Source of the DNA: Gongronella butleri
Lineage: Eukaryota; Mucoromycota; Mucoromycetes; Mucorales; Cunninghamellaceae
Length of the DNA stretch: 64,000 bases
Direction: 5' to 3'
Assembly (NCBI GenBank): GCA_025201375.1
Contig: JAIWZP010000053.1
Location: 1 to 64,000, forward strand
The translations under genes were made by a program, and so were the position numbers. The notes beneath the pieces are model-generated. The model was given only the letters and a program-made list of their open reading frames with translations, did no database searches and was not told the origin of the DNA. Positions 37,033 to 49,526 of this stretch are shown piece by piece (the first letter of the stretch is position 1; each line of letters begins with the position of its first letter).

Positions 37033-38553
37033 ATGAATCAAGCACAAGACCAATATGACACGCTGGTCAAGGAATTGACAGGCATTGTCCGACAACAGGC
37101 ACCGCAAGATATTGTGCAATTCTGCGCCGATTTCTTTTTCAATAAGCTGTCGCAGCAGCACCAAGCCGATTTTATGCGTATGTAGCCGAATTGAAGCGGA
37201 GAAGGGGTGTGTGCCTGGACCGAGACATCATGTGGTTCGCTCATGCTCTATTTTTATTGTTTTAGATCCTACGGATGCACCATGGTCGCGCACAGAGCCA
37301 ATTGCGCCGACCGAGCAGGCGATCCACCCCATGGCGCGGCCCTTTCAGCAGCAGCCGTCGCCCTTGTCTAGCGATGATGATGGCCACAGCCAAAACAGCT
37401 TAGGAAAGCATGACCAGGAAGATGATTATGACGACGACGATTCTTGCTATGAGGACGAGCAGCACGACGCGTTTACAGGCCAATTGCCGGATTTCTCAGG
37501 GCACTACCAGCAGCGCCAACGCCGAACATCCGTGAGCGCCGAGTCCATGACCCCGTGTAGCCCAACCAAGTTTCAAAAGACCATTCATCTCAAGACACCC
37601 GAACAAGAGGCGCGCATCCAAGAGGCCATTGCCAACAATTTCCTGTTTCGTCATCTGGACGAATTGCAATACCAAGATGTGATTCACGCCATGACAGAAA
37701 AGCCCGTGGCTCCCGATGAGACCGTGATCCAGCAAGGCGACGTGGGCGACTATTTTTATATTGTTGAATCGGGCGAATTGGCATGTTCCATTGACGACCA
37801 ATGGGTGACAGACTACCAGGCTGGCGGCAGCTTTGGCGAGCTTGCGCTCATGTACAACAGCCCGCGCGCGGCGACCATTGTAGCCAAATCGCCGTGTATG
37901 CTTTGGGCGTTGGACCGCATCATGTTCCGCCGCATTCTCATGGAACACACAAGCGCCAAGCGACGAATGTACGAATCTTTCCTCACCAATGTGCCTGTTC
38001 TCGCCTCGCTCGCCCCCTATGAACGCTACAAGATCGCCGATGCCCTCGAATCCGTCACTTTTAATGATGGCGACATTGTCATTGAACAAGGCTCCGTCGG
38101 CGACAACTTTTATCTAATTGAATCTGGCGTGGCCATCTGCTATCGCCTCGACAGCAATGGCGTCCAGACTCAAGTCAATGAGCTGGCCAAGGGTGCCTAT
38201 TTTGGAGGTAAAATACACAAAAATGAGGGAAAAAAAGGAGAAAAGATCAGCGTGCACTCGACAAAGGGGGGCGAGGAGAGAGAAAGGACAGGGAAAAGGG
38301 AGAAAAAAGACAGTAAAAAAAAAAAGAACAAAGGAACAAAAGCGGCTCGATCGCGCGCTGATTCACTCCATGTCTGGTTTTAGAGCTTGCCCTGTTGAAC
38401 AATAGTCCTCGTGCTGCGACCGTCGTGGCTCGCGGTCGCCTGCGTTGTGCCACGATGAACAAACCCGCATTTAATCGCCTCCTCGGCTGTCTTCATGAAA
38501 TTTTACAGCGCAATTCCGAACATTATGTCAAAATCATGACCACCTTGGAATAG
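37033..38553 (+). CDS. BCY1: cAMP-dependent protein kinase regulatory subunit
   Basis: Encodes 418 aa in three exons: 37033-37177, 37266-38207 and 38384-38553. The N-terminal RIIa-type dimerisation segment (~1-48) has PQDIVQFCADFFFNKLSQQH. An acidic linker leads to the inhibitor site RQRRTSVSAES (RRTSV ~134-138), where Ser makes it a phosphorylatable, type-II-like substrate site. Two cyclic-nucleotide-binding domains follow with phosphate-binding cassettes GGSFGELALMYNSPRAATIV and GAYFGELALLNNSPRAATVV, each with the invariant Glu and Arg. The last intron interrupts the second cassette. The protein holds the PKA catalytic subunit inactive until cAMP binds. Length equals fungal Bcy1. Confidence 0.97.
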
Positions 38554-39161
38554 CGCGTGCAAGCCCACCCTTTGTCCCCCACTTTCTAATGCACAGTAGA
38601 ACCATACCCCTCTCAGCATGCACCCCTCGCCCTTGACGACGCGATGGATGCATCGCCTTGCCCACTTTGCCTCGTTTTTTAATGATCCGAAGATAATCTT
38701 AAATAAATAATAAAGCTCGTAATTCAAGACAATTGGGCTCACGCCGTGGTTTTTTTTTACGCCCTGACAAGAAAGGAAATCGACGCGGTGCGGCCATTGA
38801 ATAGGGCTCAATTCACTTGGTCCTCTTGGCAAGGTGCCAAGTTGGCCCCTGCGCCCCGCCGAGACCTTTTTTTTTTATCTTTTCACCAAGTGTTCATTTC
38901 AGTCTGACAACTGAATGTTCTTATTTGTCGAATTGGTCGTGCATCGATGATCTGTACCAAGAAATTGTCGTGTAGAAATGAGGCCAAGGATTGAAACTTC
39001 GAATCACTGGCGCTGATCAGCTTCAAATTTCTTGGCGGGGTGAATTGGAGCTGGGTTTCAAAGACATTGGGACGTGACCCCACTCCAATTCCTCTTTTGC
39101 CTCCTTTTTTCTTCCTCTTTTACTTTTCTTTTTTTTTTTTTGGCCTTTTATTCATAGCGCT
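38554..39161. other. Spacer between PKA-R and Hsp70-like genes
   Basis: AATAAATAATAAAG near 38701 is a likely polyadenylation signal. 39090-39160 is pyrimidine-rich leader. No gene seen. Confidence 0.5.
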
Positions 39162-41285
39162 ATGGTTCAGCCGTCTTCCCTTGACAAATACAAGGTTGTC
39201 GTTGCCTATGACTTTGGCACCACCTACTCGGGCGCTTCTTACACGCTTGTCGACGTCGGTGGCCAGGAAATTTACGATATTCACCGGTGGTAAACCGAGA
39301 CTTGCATTTTTCTACCTGTTCCTGTGTTTTTTTTTTTTTTTCGCCCTGACCACTGGTTTTTTACACTTTCATAGGTCCAACAGGAGTATCAGCTACTACC
39401 CCAAAGCACCCTCTATTATTCTTGTCGACAATGCTGCTCCACACAAGATGGCCGGCTGGGGTTATGACGCCAAGCGTATGCTCAAGAATCCCGCCTATAG
39501 CAAGAACTACACTCTTTTCTCCAGCTTCAAGCTGAACCTCGAGCACAAGCTGAAGCGCCCTGACCTGCCATTCCAACTGTAAGTCGCACCAATGCCGTGA
39601 TCTGCATCCATTTTCTCACATTTTCTAATTTTTTTCCTTTTTTTTTTTTTTTTTTTTTGCCATAGGCCGCCGGTCTCTGTGGTTGCCAGCTACCTCAGGG
39701 CATTGCACCAGCACGTGTTGCTCGAGATGCAGCGCGATTTTGCGCAAAACTACCCAGAAGACACATATCGGTATTGTTTGACGGTGCCTGCCATGTGGTC
39801 TGATCGCGCCAAGGCATTGATGCGCGAGGCGTGCATCCAGGCAGACATCATTGCGCGCACGGATCCACCCGAGCGTCTGTTGCTGATCTCCGAGCCCGAG
39901 GCAGCTGCGCTGTACTGCGACGAGATCTGCGACCAGGTGCAATTGGAAGGCGCACAGCGCCTGATGGTGTGCGACGCCGGTGGTGGCACCGTCGACCTCA
40001 TGGTCTTTGAAGTCGACGGCCCGCGCAAGCTGCGCGAGGTCACACGCGGCATTGGCGGCGCGTGCGGCAGCCAATTCCTCGATGAGCGCTTTCGACACTT
40101 TTTGCATGACAAACTCGCCTTGCCCATAGATCAGATTCCCACCAATGCGTCGCTAAACATGATGGACCAATTCATCGACAGCATCAAACCTGGTTTTGAC
40201 GGCCTAGAGGACCATTATCTCGAAATTCCGTCTGGTGTCAAGATCCAACCCCTTCAGGCCGCCGATCCTGATGGCATTGATGAAGGCACACTCATCCTTC
40301 GTGCTGCAGAACTTAAGGAACGCGTATTTGATCCCGTCATTCAGCAAGTCGTAAGCAAAAACAAAAAAAAAAAAATAGAAAAAATCCAAAAAATCCAAAA
40401 AAAAAAAAAAAAAACTGGACGAATCTCATGCTTGCTTGGTTATTTTCTTAAAAGCTTGATTTGATTGAGCAACAACTCGGTGACCTGAATGGACAGACCA
40501 TTGATTATCTTTTTTTGGTCGGCGGTTTTGGCACATCTCATTACCTTGTACGTCAAAAAAACGAAAAAAAAACAAAAAAAAACAAAAAAAAAAAAAATGA
40601 ACGAGGCGTCTAACACGCGTCACACGCCTCAACTATAGTATCAACGCATCCAAGAGACCTTCCGCAACAGGATTCACCAAATTGTGTGCCCAAATCGCGC
40701 GGAAATGGCCATTGTGCGCGGCGCCGTGTACTTTGGCCTGCATCCAAGGACAATCACCGCGCGTGTCAGCCGGCGCACCTATGGTATCAATGCCGGTCTT
40801 CCCTACGACGCCCATCAGGACCCACCAGAAACACGCGTCAAGAGGCCAGATGGCAGCGAGCGCGTAAGAACATGCACAAAAAAAGAAAAAAATATGACGA
40901 AAACGCTAAATTTTCGTTCTTTTTATAGTGCGTCACGGGCTTCCTCCCATTTGTGTACAAGGGCGACCGCATCCCTATTGATCACTGTATTTTTGACTCC
41001 ATGTATGTGTATTATGGCACAATCAAGACGACAAATGTGACATTGTACGCCACCGAGAATGATGAAGTGCCTCGCCATTACACAGACCAAGGAGTCCATC
41101 CCATTGCCACCATTGCCGTTCCGATACCCACCTTGCCCAAGGTCGCCTATGGCCAACGCGTCCCCTTTGACATCCGCATGTATCTTGGTCTCACAGAAAT
41201 TCGCACCGAGGCCGATTTTGGCCATGGCATTGTTTATAGGCTATATGGCGATTTCGACGCCGTCAATCAATACCGCAACGAATAA
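39162..41285 (+). CDS. HSPA12-type Hsp70-like ATPase
   Basis: Encodes 563 aa in six exons: 39162-39289, 39375-39578, 39666-40350, 40455-40547, 40639-40863 and 40929-41285. Actin/Hsp70-fold motifs: phosphate-1 VVAYDFGTTYSG, PAMWSDRAKALMREA, the ISEPEAAALYC adenosine region, phosphate-2 VCDAGGGTVDL, and LFLVGGFGTSHY. The C-terminal part after the ATPase domain is short and lacks the canonical Hsp70 substrate-binding domain and EEVD tail, as in the HSPA12A/B group. That group is expanded in several early-diverging fungi. Substrate and partner are unknown; heat-shock control is not evident upstream. Confidence 0.9.
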
Positions 41286-42162
41286 AAAAAGAAGCAATGT
41301 CTTCGAAATCTTCAAAAAAGAAATGCCGGCGACAGATCACCCGTCCAATTTGGGTCATAGCAACGTGATCCGTCGATTGAGCATGAAATAAAAGGAGACT
41401 GCTCCGACGCGCGCGGGCACTGTTTGCTTTTTCCTCCTCTACCCCCCCAAAAAAAAGTCTACTGCTTTGCGGCTGGGCATTGGGGGGAAATGGAGAGAGA
41501 AAAGAAACAGGGAGGGAGCGACGAGAAAAGATGAATTCATTGTTCATCCGTCCGTTCCAATGAAGGGGCGGCCCATGCATCATCCATTGACTTTCAGAGT
41601 CTGACACGCGCGTGCGCGCGTCGTGCCTAAAAAAAAAAAAAAAAAAAAAAAAAAAGCTTCGAATTGAGATGCAAGGTTTGATTGTGCTTCTTGTGCAACC
41701 AAAAGGGCATATTTGACACTCTGTTCAATCTCACTTTTGTTGTCCCATGATTGCAAAGCTTGGAAAGACTAACGCAAGGCTTGTGTAACCCGACTCTTTG
41801 CTTGGGCTTTCAAAAAGGAGTTTTTTTGTTGGTTCGTCTCCTTTTTTTTTTTTCCCTTTCGTTTCAATTGTCCTGTTCTCTCTTTTTCTTGGTGGTCCTC
41901 GCCCTTTGTCCACCTCCCTTTGTTACTAAAAAAACCCGTTTTCTTTCTTCTTGTCAAGAACAAAGAAAATCGGCTGTGGCATCCATTGATTATCCTCGCG
42001 AATCTCCTTTTTTTTTTTTATAAAAAGGTCGCCCCTTCTCCGTTCCGCTCCTCGTTTTCCTCTTCCCTTTCCTCCTCCCCCCTTTTTTTTCCTTGTCTTA
42101 CTGCCCTTCCATCTGCTTCCCTGGCTCTTTCTTTCCTGCTCTATTAGCTCACACAATTTGCA
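41286..42162. other. Spacer between Hsp70-like and RhoGAP genes
   Basis: AATAAAAG (41388) may end the upstream transcript. An A25 run lies at 41630-41655. 41820-42160 is pyrimidine-rich promoter or leader. No gene seen. Confidence 0.5.
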
Positions 42163-45035
42163 ATGACTGTCGACTACGACTGGATAGAAATATGCGACCC
42201 ATCCACCAAAAAACTGTTTTTTGCCAACCCGGTAAGCGCCCTACCCCTCCACACACTGAGATGGCGCAAGCCCTTTTCTTTTTGACTCTTATTCACCTCA
42301 ATGTTTGTGGCATTTTTCATTCTAGTCGACGGGCGAATGTCTTTTTGAACGACCTTTGCAGGGCACCACGTAAGTTTGCATCTTTATTGTCTTGCTCTTT
42401 TGCTCGCAATTGGCAGCCCAATTTGGGTTTAGAGTTTCATGCTCATTAGGCTTTGCCATCGCACATCATTGTGGGGCTTTGGTGCCAAAAGAAACAAAAT
42501 GGAGCATTGACCTCTTTTTTTTTCAGGCGCGCAAGTAGCCCTGGTGGTGATTGGTGGGAACTCTGGGATGACAAGCACAATTTACCCTATTATTATCACA
42601 CTGGCTCGGGTGTTACTGAGTGGACCAAGCCCAAGGATGCACTCATTGTTCCTCTGATCAAGATTCAGGTACCAAATATGGACCGTGCCCATTCGATACG
42701 TTCAATTGGCGCCGATTCAGATACCTTTTTTTTTTATTTTTTTTTACTCATTTTACTTTTTTTTTTTTTTTTGTACAAGTCATCTACGACATTTAAGCCC
42801 GTGATGCCAAGTGCGATGCATCAGCAACCACAACAACAGCAGCAGCAACGATCGCTGCGTGACACAGACACAAAACTCAAGCGCAACAGCCGCTCGCTCG
42901 ATTTGCCGGCCAATACCAGCCTGCGATATGCGCTGCATCAGCGGTCAAACTCGCAAAATGACCTGGATGTGCCTGCCATGGAGCACACCGACTCTGTCAC
43001 GCCCTCTGAGCCCGACCGCCTCCCTTCGTCGTCCTCGTCCTTGCTCTCAGCTGTGCTTCCAGCCTCCAATGTCTTGAAAAAACTTAGCAGCAATAGCACG
43101 AGTCTCTCCAGAAAGCAAAGCGTCCGCTCTCAGGTATGTTTTTCAACAATTTTCACGCGTTATGCCGCGTCACTTATGCGCATTTCTTTCTTGTTTTCGT
43201 AGAATTCTGATCCTGCTCCCGTGTCCTCGTCTTCCGATACCCGATCACGCCGTATTTCCCATTTTATGACCCTTTCTAATCTCAGTCCCAAGCCATTACG
43301 CCAATTCGTCAATCGGCCTGCTGCATCCACTTCGGCCATCAGTCAGCCCGTTAATAATCCAGGTATAGCATGATTCATTCTAATCTTAATGGCGCGACTG
43401 ACCTCTTCTTTTCAATCAGATGCTGCAATGGCCATGCATCCCACGCAGGGCGGCGCCTCGCTGGCTCGAAACGCGCCCCCTCCCCCTCCCCCTGCTCCTT
43501 CGCAGTCGCAGTAAGGGCACATGTGCTCGAATTGGGCATCAAATCTCATGGACTGACACTGGTTTTTACTTAGACCCACGCTTCCAATTGGCCTGAAACA
43601 AGACATCAAGAAATTCGCCATTGACGGCTTTGCGCAAAAGTACTTTTCGACGCACAAAAAGGGCTTGTTTCGACGCAAGGTGCCGATGACGGAGATGCTG
43701 CAATGGACAAAGGTAAGAAAAGGCTGAAAAAAAAAGGATGAAAAGGATGATTTTCAAATTCCTGACGCGTCGCGTTTCAATTTTTTTTAGGACTCGATCA
43801 AAAAGCCATTGATCATGATGAACAACGATCTGTACAAAGACGTGATCAAGTGCTTCAAACTAATTCAGATGATCATGGGCGACCGTCCAAAGGCGCGCCA
43901 CGCGACCGAAATCGACAATTACCAAACGATCCTCAATTTTGGCATCACCAAGGGCCAGATGCGTGACGAAATCTACGTGCAGGTGTGCAAGCAACTCCAC
44001 AACAATCCCAGCATCGCGTCGGTCAAAAAAGGTTGGGAGATCCTTTGCGTCATCAGCGTCACCTTTCCGCCATCCAAAAATCTTGAAAATTACCTCACGC
44101 ATTTTGTCAAGGAACAGCGCGATAATAATGCCGAGCCCGATATCCAGACAATGAGCGCCCATGTCCTCAACAAGCTCGATCGCATTTGTAAACGCGGCGC
44201 CAAAGGAAAAGTTCTCACTTCAGCCGAAATTCAGCGCGCAAAGGTAAGAAAAAGGAAGCAGTTGGGAGGTGTGACAGCGGAGAGCGACTAATACCTTTTT
44301 TTTTTTTGATGATAGGTCGCACCCTTTAGTCCCTCGGTGTTTGGCGAGTCTCTGCCTTTTATCATGTCTATGCAAAAGGAAAAGGATGACACGCTACAAA
44401 TTCCGCGCATTGTGCCCTTCCTTGCCGAGGCTGTGCTCGAGATGCGTGGTGACCAATCCGAAGGCATCTTCCGCGTCCCTGGCGATGCCGACGAGGTCAC
44501 AGATCTGGTACAAATAGCAAATTGAAGTTGTAAAGGCAGAAAAAGACGACTAACTCTTTTTTTTTCCTAGCGTGTTCGCATTGAAAATGGCCAGTACGAC
44601 ACGACGGGCCTCACGGATCCAAACGTGCCTGCGTCGCTGCTTAAATATTGGCTGCGCGATCTGTCCGAGCCGCTGATTCCCACGCATCTTTACGACGCGT
44701 GTCTTGCTCACGCCGAATCGCCCACGCGCGCGATTGATCTTGTCAACCAGCTGCCTGATACCAATCGCCGCATTGCGCTGTATGTGATCAGCCTCTTGCA
44801 GGATTTCACCGACCCCGAAATCATCAAGGTCACCCTGATGAACATCAACAATTTGGCCATGGTGTTTGCCCCCAATTTCTTACGCTGCCCCTCCGAGAGT
44901 CTCACCACTGTATTTGAGAATTCAAAGTACGAGCAAGCGTTCCTGCGCACGCTGATCCGACACCTGCAGGTCGATCGCCAGCAATGTGTTCACACCAACA
45001 AGGACATCCAAGCCGCGCTGAAGATGCCCCTTTGA
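42163..45035 (+). CDS. WW-MyTH4-RhoGAP protein, ARHGAP39/Vilse type
   Basis: Encodes 702 aa in ten exons: 42163-42231, 42326-42369, 42527-42668, 42780-43133, 43203-43362, 43420-43510, 43574-43712, 43791-44243, 44316-44507 and 44571-45035. Two WW modules open the protein (WIEICDPSTKKLFFANPSTG to FERP; WWELWDDKHNLPYYYHTGSG to EWTKP). After a Ser/Gln/Pro-rich linker comes a MyTH4 domain (~290-470; DRPKARHATEIDNYQTILNF, GQMRDEIYVQVCKQL, KGWEILCVISVTFPPS) and a RhoGAP domain (~485-690) with the arginine finger in GIFRVPG and the block ASLLKYWLRDLSEPLIP. This is the exact order of animal ARHGAP39/Vilse, a GAP for Rac/Cdc42. Likely role: turning off a Rho GTPase at polarity sites. Confidence 0.95.
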
Positions 45036-45454
45036 TTGGCCTACCCACCACTACCAAAGCTCTCTCCTTTGCTCCCCATTCCTTGCTTTAAATTTTTCTA
45101 CTCTCTCAGTCCACTCATTCTTTCTTGCTTGTGAGCTGTTGTTTTGTTTTGAATCAACATCATGATAGATTGTTTTCTTTTTCATACTAACTTCACGGTC
45201 CAACCATCACCGCCGCCGCCATCACGCCTGATTTCCCTAGTCTAACCAGTCGCAAATAAAAAACAAAAGTGCAAATGCACCCATTGAACGAAATGTGCCT
45301 AGGACGAAACTGATTTTTGGGGTTTTTCGCGTTTTTCACCGCCTTTTTGCTAGACATTTTTACAATGGCAATGCCAATAAACAGACTGCATCGTCTGCTG
45401 CAATGCTGAGCCTTTGAAGGTGGCACTACGCATGGAATGCCTTGAAAAGCGCAA
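45036..45454. other. 3' flank of the RhoGAP gene
   Basis: Pyrimidine-rich 3' UTR and a probable polyadenylation region near 45250 (AAATAAAAAAC). No gene seen. Confidence 0.45.
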
Positions 45455-47140
45455 GCTTTGCGTCAAAAAGTGATTTTCGGAAATCTGACCATCGTTTTAC
45501 TCATTTTAGTGAAAACTTTTACCAGATGTGGTGCACAATTATTGGGTCCACTAGCAGTGAAATTTCAGGGGGCGTTGTATTGTATCAACGCGGTCAAATC
45601 GCGCTTTGTAAAAAAGGACATTTTGTTAATGACATTTAAGCGGGGGCTTTTTGAAAGTGGGTGAAACCTTGCCACGCGCATGTTCATCCGCGTCGTAGTG
45701 CCTGAATCCACTCAGTTTTGTCTCAGCAGCGCATCCCAATGAAGAGTAATTGCTGATTTTCGAGATTTTCGGTAAAATTGAGATGTTCGCGACATTTTCT
45801 CTATTCGATCAGCTTGAAACTTTGCCATCGACACGCGACCGACCTGCAATTCAACTTTGTTACCTGCAGCAAGGACCCACCTTGACGTAAAAAAAAGATA
45901 ACTCAAGAAAAGCAAGGTGATTTCAGTTCGTTGGACTGTTTGTGTCCTTTGCATCAATTGCGCCACTCAAAATCAAGTGTACAGGGAGGTACGCGTCGCC
46001 AGCTTCAACTTTGTTACCCACAACAAAACGGTACAATGACGTGGAAGGGAATTGCACTTGACCAGCAGATAAAACAAACATTTTAACGTGTTTTTATGAG
46101 CTTTCAGTTAACCAAATATTTTTAAATCAAGACCAATGCGTAGAGCACGTTGCCTTGCACATTATTCGTTTTTAAGCAAAGCGCTATGATGCCTAAAAAA
46201 AAAGATAGCGAGATTAAACATCGTACTTTTTGAGTAATTTGTCTTTTACGCGCCATTTTTTAAGGCAATCTTGTCGACACTTCAGAGTACTCCGGGAGCA
46301 CGGTCGTAGTTGCCAATTTGTATATTGGACCAATGTCTGGAAAGAAAAGTTTGCGATTGAAAATGCAATTTTTATTGGGTAATTGGGTTATTCTTGTTTC
46401 GCTTTGTTTCTGGGCATCGCAGCGCCGTTGATGATGAATAATGTGCAAGGCAATGCGCGCTGCGCATTGGTCTTGGTTTTGAGAGATTTGGCTAGCTGTA
46501 AGTTTAGGAATAGACGCTAACATATTGTTTTATCTCTTGGTCAAGTGCAACTCCCTTCCATGTCACGGTATCGTTTTGTTGTGGGTAACAAAGTTGTAGC
46601 TGGCGACGCGTACCTCCCTGTACACCTAATTTCTAGTGGCGCAAATGGTGCAAAGGACACAAACAATCCAACGAACTGAAATCATCTTGCTTTTTTGAGA
46701 TATCTTCGTTTTACGGCAAGGTAGGTCCTTGTTGCAGATAACAAGGTTGAATTGCAGGTCGGTCCGTGTTGATGGCGAAGTTTCAAGCTGATCGAATAGA
46801 GAAAATGTCGAGAACATCTCAATTTTACCGAAAATCTCGAAAATCAGCGATTATTCATCATTGGGATGCGCTTCTGAGACAAAACTGAGTGGATTCAGGC
46901 ACTACGACGCGGATGCACCTGTGCATTGCAAAGTTTCACCCACTTTCGAAAAGCCCCCGCTTAAATGGCATTCACAAAATGTCCTTTTTTACAATGCGTG
47001 ATTTGACCGCGTTGATACAATACAATACCCCCTGAAATTTTTACTGCTGGTGGACCCAATCCATGCGCATTATATGCTCCCTTCAATCGTCATTGTACGC
47101 CAAGTCCATGTGGATATTCGTCCGAAAAAGATGTTTTGCG
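45455..47140. mobile_element. IR-3: long palindromic repeat element
   Basis: Inverted repeat centred near 46300; core blocks at 45633-45656 and, reversed, 46944-46967. The middle 46262-46345 carries a segment, including TATATTGGACCAATGTCTGG, that recurs at the centre of IR-4. Arms share variants absent from others, for example TGGACTGTTTGTGTCCTTTG and TTGCACCATTTG-like words, and GACCTGCAATTCAAC. No protein gene seen. Confidence 0.85.
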
Positions 47141-47593
47141 AGATTTTCGTTTGACGACCATCGAGAGCATTGCGGTGGCCAGCCAAACGCAACAAAATTG
47201 TAGCGTATAATATTCTCTGTCCGGTAGAGTTGCGTTTGTGAGAATGCTTAGCAGGAAAGCCGCGAAAAACGCAAAAACCGTGAAAAATGGCTGCTGTCAA
47301 GGGTGGCAGTGCGATGACTTGTTCTAACCATGCTGCAGCCAATTCATGCAGCTGAGAGCGACGCGCGGAGTGGGTCGGCAGTGGAAACAATATGCCATAT
47401 TTGGCATTTCGACCTTGTGTCCCCCTGATTTCTTTGTTGGGCGCGGTCTGGGTCCCAAGTAGAAAGATCTCTCTCTTTCTTTCACTTTTCACTAGTCCTT
47501 CTTTCTTGCTTGCCCTGCTCTCTCTCTCTTCTTTTTAACTTTTCCATCGTGCAGTTTACATTTATTTACGGCAAACCCACTCGCAAACCAAAA
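47141..47593. other. Promoter side of the BTB gene
   Basis: The last 130 bp are CT-rich (47460-47560), as for other promoters here. An in-frame upstream ATG at 47510 would add 28 residues to the BTB protein. Confidence 0.45.
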
Positions 47594-49526
47594 ATGGAGC
47601 GATATTGGCACCCACAGTCCCCTACGCACCGGTCGCCCGACTTGCCCCAGCCCTCGCTGACGATGCTGGCACAGGCCATGGACCAGCAGCGACCTATGGA
47701 ACCCACCCCAGCGCAGCGCTTTGTCATAGAGCAGCAACAGGCTATGCAACTCGAGCAGCAGCAAAAACAGCAACAAAAGCAGCAACAGGCGACTAGCGCG
47801 TCGCCTCGTCCTCATATCACGCAACAGCAGCCGGCACTGGCGGCGCCACATGGATTTTCAGAGTCCTCAAGCACCGCAGTGGACACGGATTTGTCGTCAT
47901 CCAAGGCGCCATCGACAGACTCGCGAATGTCCATGTTTGAATCGGCCGCATCATCGTCGTCGTCGCTGGAGGACACTTTTCAGCAGGTGCTGAGTGATGG
48001 CTTGACACGCATCGGCCTCCAGGCACCCACTCACGTTCATGGTTATCATCCGCAAGTGCCGCCGCAGCAACAACAACCAATTCAAACGTCTCCGCCACCC
48101 ATTGGCCATCTAACGCCGCATCCATCTCAAGTGCTGATTCGCCTGGACGACGACGATGATGAGAACGATGATGACGACGATGACGACGACGAAGATAACG
48201 ACGATCGCGACGCGTCATCGGGCCACGGCCACGCGTCGCTTCTTTTGCCGCGACATGCACCTGCCTACAATTATATTCCGCATGATCCCGCCATCGACCG
48301 AGCCAAGCATTCTGGTATCCTCTCTGAAAACGACGATGACCACGCCAGCGGCGGCGGCAGTGCCGCTTTTAGCGATCGCGTGCCATTGCCGGCGCCGCTG
48401 CATATTGACGATGATGATGCAGACGCTGATAATGATGACGACGAGGATGACGAGGACGACGGTGGCGATGGAAACGACGAGGATGATGTCGGCTACCGCC
48501 TGCACCCGGATTCGCGGCCATTGGTGCCCACGACGCCGTCACAGCCGCCGCAGCAACAACAATCAGCCGTTTACGCGGGTGCGGATGACGATGTCGGCAA
48601 GAATGGCGATGTTGGTGGCGATATTTGGCAAGATTTCCAGCCAGAGTACAGCATGGTAAACGAATCGTATCTCAAGGCTAAGACGAATATCTATACAGAC
48701 CTCGAACAGTCGCTGAACCTGCTGCAAGAGCTCGAGACACGTTTTGAGACAAGCAAACACCAATTCCAAAGCAAAATTGAAAAGCAATACGAAGCATGGT
48801 CGCGCCAGCTTGACGACCAGCGCCATCTGCTCGAACGCCGACAGAGGACACTTCACGAACGAGAACCAAAAAGTAAAAACAAGTGCGTAAAAAGGGCATT
48901 TTTGTCACTCATTTAGCCTCTTTTTGTTTTTTTTTTCTCCTGGTTTTAAGAGCAAATCACGTTTCAAAATAAGATCAAGCTGAATGTGGGTGGTGACTTG
49001 TTCGAGGTAAGAGGAGAAATATGTCATAAATCTTTGTTTAATTGTCATTTTACTGGCATCATAGACATCACTGACGACGCTGCAGCGCGATCCATTGAGC
49101 TTGCTTGCAATGATGTTTTCTGGTCGACACGTGCTGGACCCGGATCAGGATGGCGCATATTTCATTGATCGCGATCCCACTCACTTCCGCCTAGTGCTCA
49201 ATTACCTTCGTGACTTGCGAGTAAGCATAAAATAAAATAAAAATAGAGACAGGCTAATCTTACCACATTCGGCTTTTTAGCTCGCGCCGTCGGCCATTGA
49301 GAGCCCCACCGTGTAAGTAAAAGTCATTCTTGAATTTCGTACAAAGTGAAATCAACCTGTGCTCACATTTTTAAAAGATGCCAAGAATTGCTGCAAGAAG
49401 TAAGAAAACACGAGAAAATCTATGAAATCGAAGATCTTTATTCTCTCTCTTTTTTTTACGCAACGACAGGCACAGTATTATCGAATCCACGGTTTGGTCA
49501 AACTGTTGGAGCAGACACGTCTTTGA
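47594..49526 (+). CDS. KCTD-like BTB (T1) protein with low-complexity N-terminus
   Basis: Encodes 533 aa in six exons: 47594-48872, 48951-49006, 49065-49220, 49281-49312, 49378-49399 (22 nt) and 49470-49526. Residues 1-~370 are low-complexity: Gln-rich runs and Asp/Glu runs of up to seven Asp. A coiled coil follows (~375-425, LEQSLNLLQELETRFETSKH and KQYEAWSRQLDDQRHLLERR). The last ~105 residues are a T1/BTB domain: ITFQNKIKLNVGGDLFETSL, LSLLAMMFSGRHVLDPDQDG, YFIDRDPTHFRLVLNYLRDL, and YRIHGLVKLLEQTRL. KCTD-type domains oligomerise and often serve as Cullin-3 adaptors; no Cul3-specific motif can be judged here. Start uncertain: an upstream in-frame ATG exists at 47510. Confidence 0.88.

Noticed and set aside
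47510..47593. Start of the BTB protein at the upstream ATG 47510
   Set aside because: In frame and possible, but it lies in the CT-rich leader and the added residues look untranslated; 47594 preferred, not proven.
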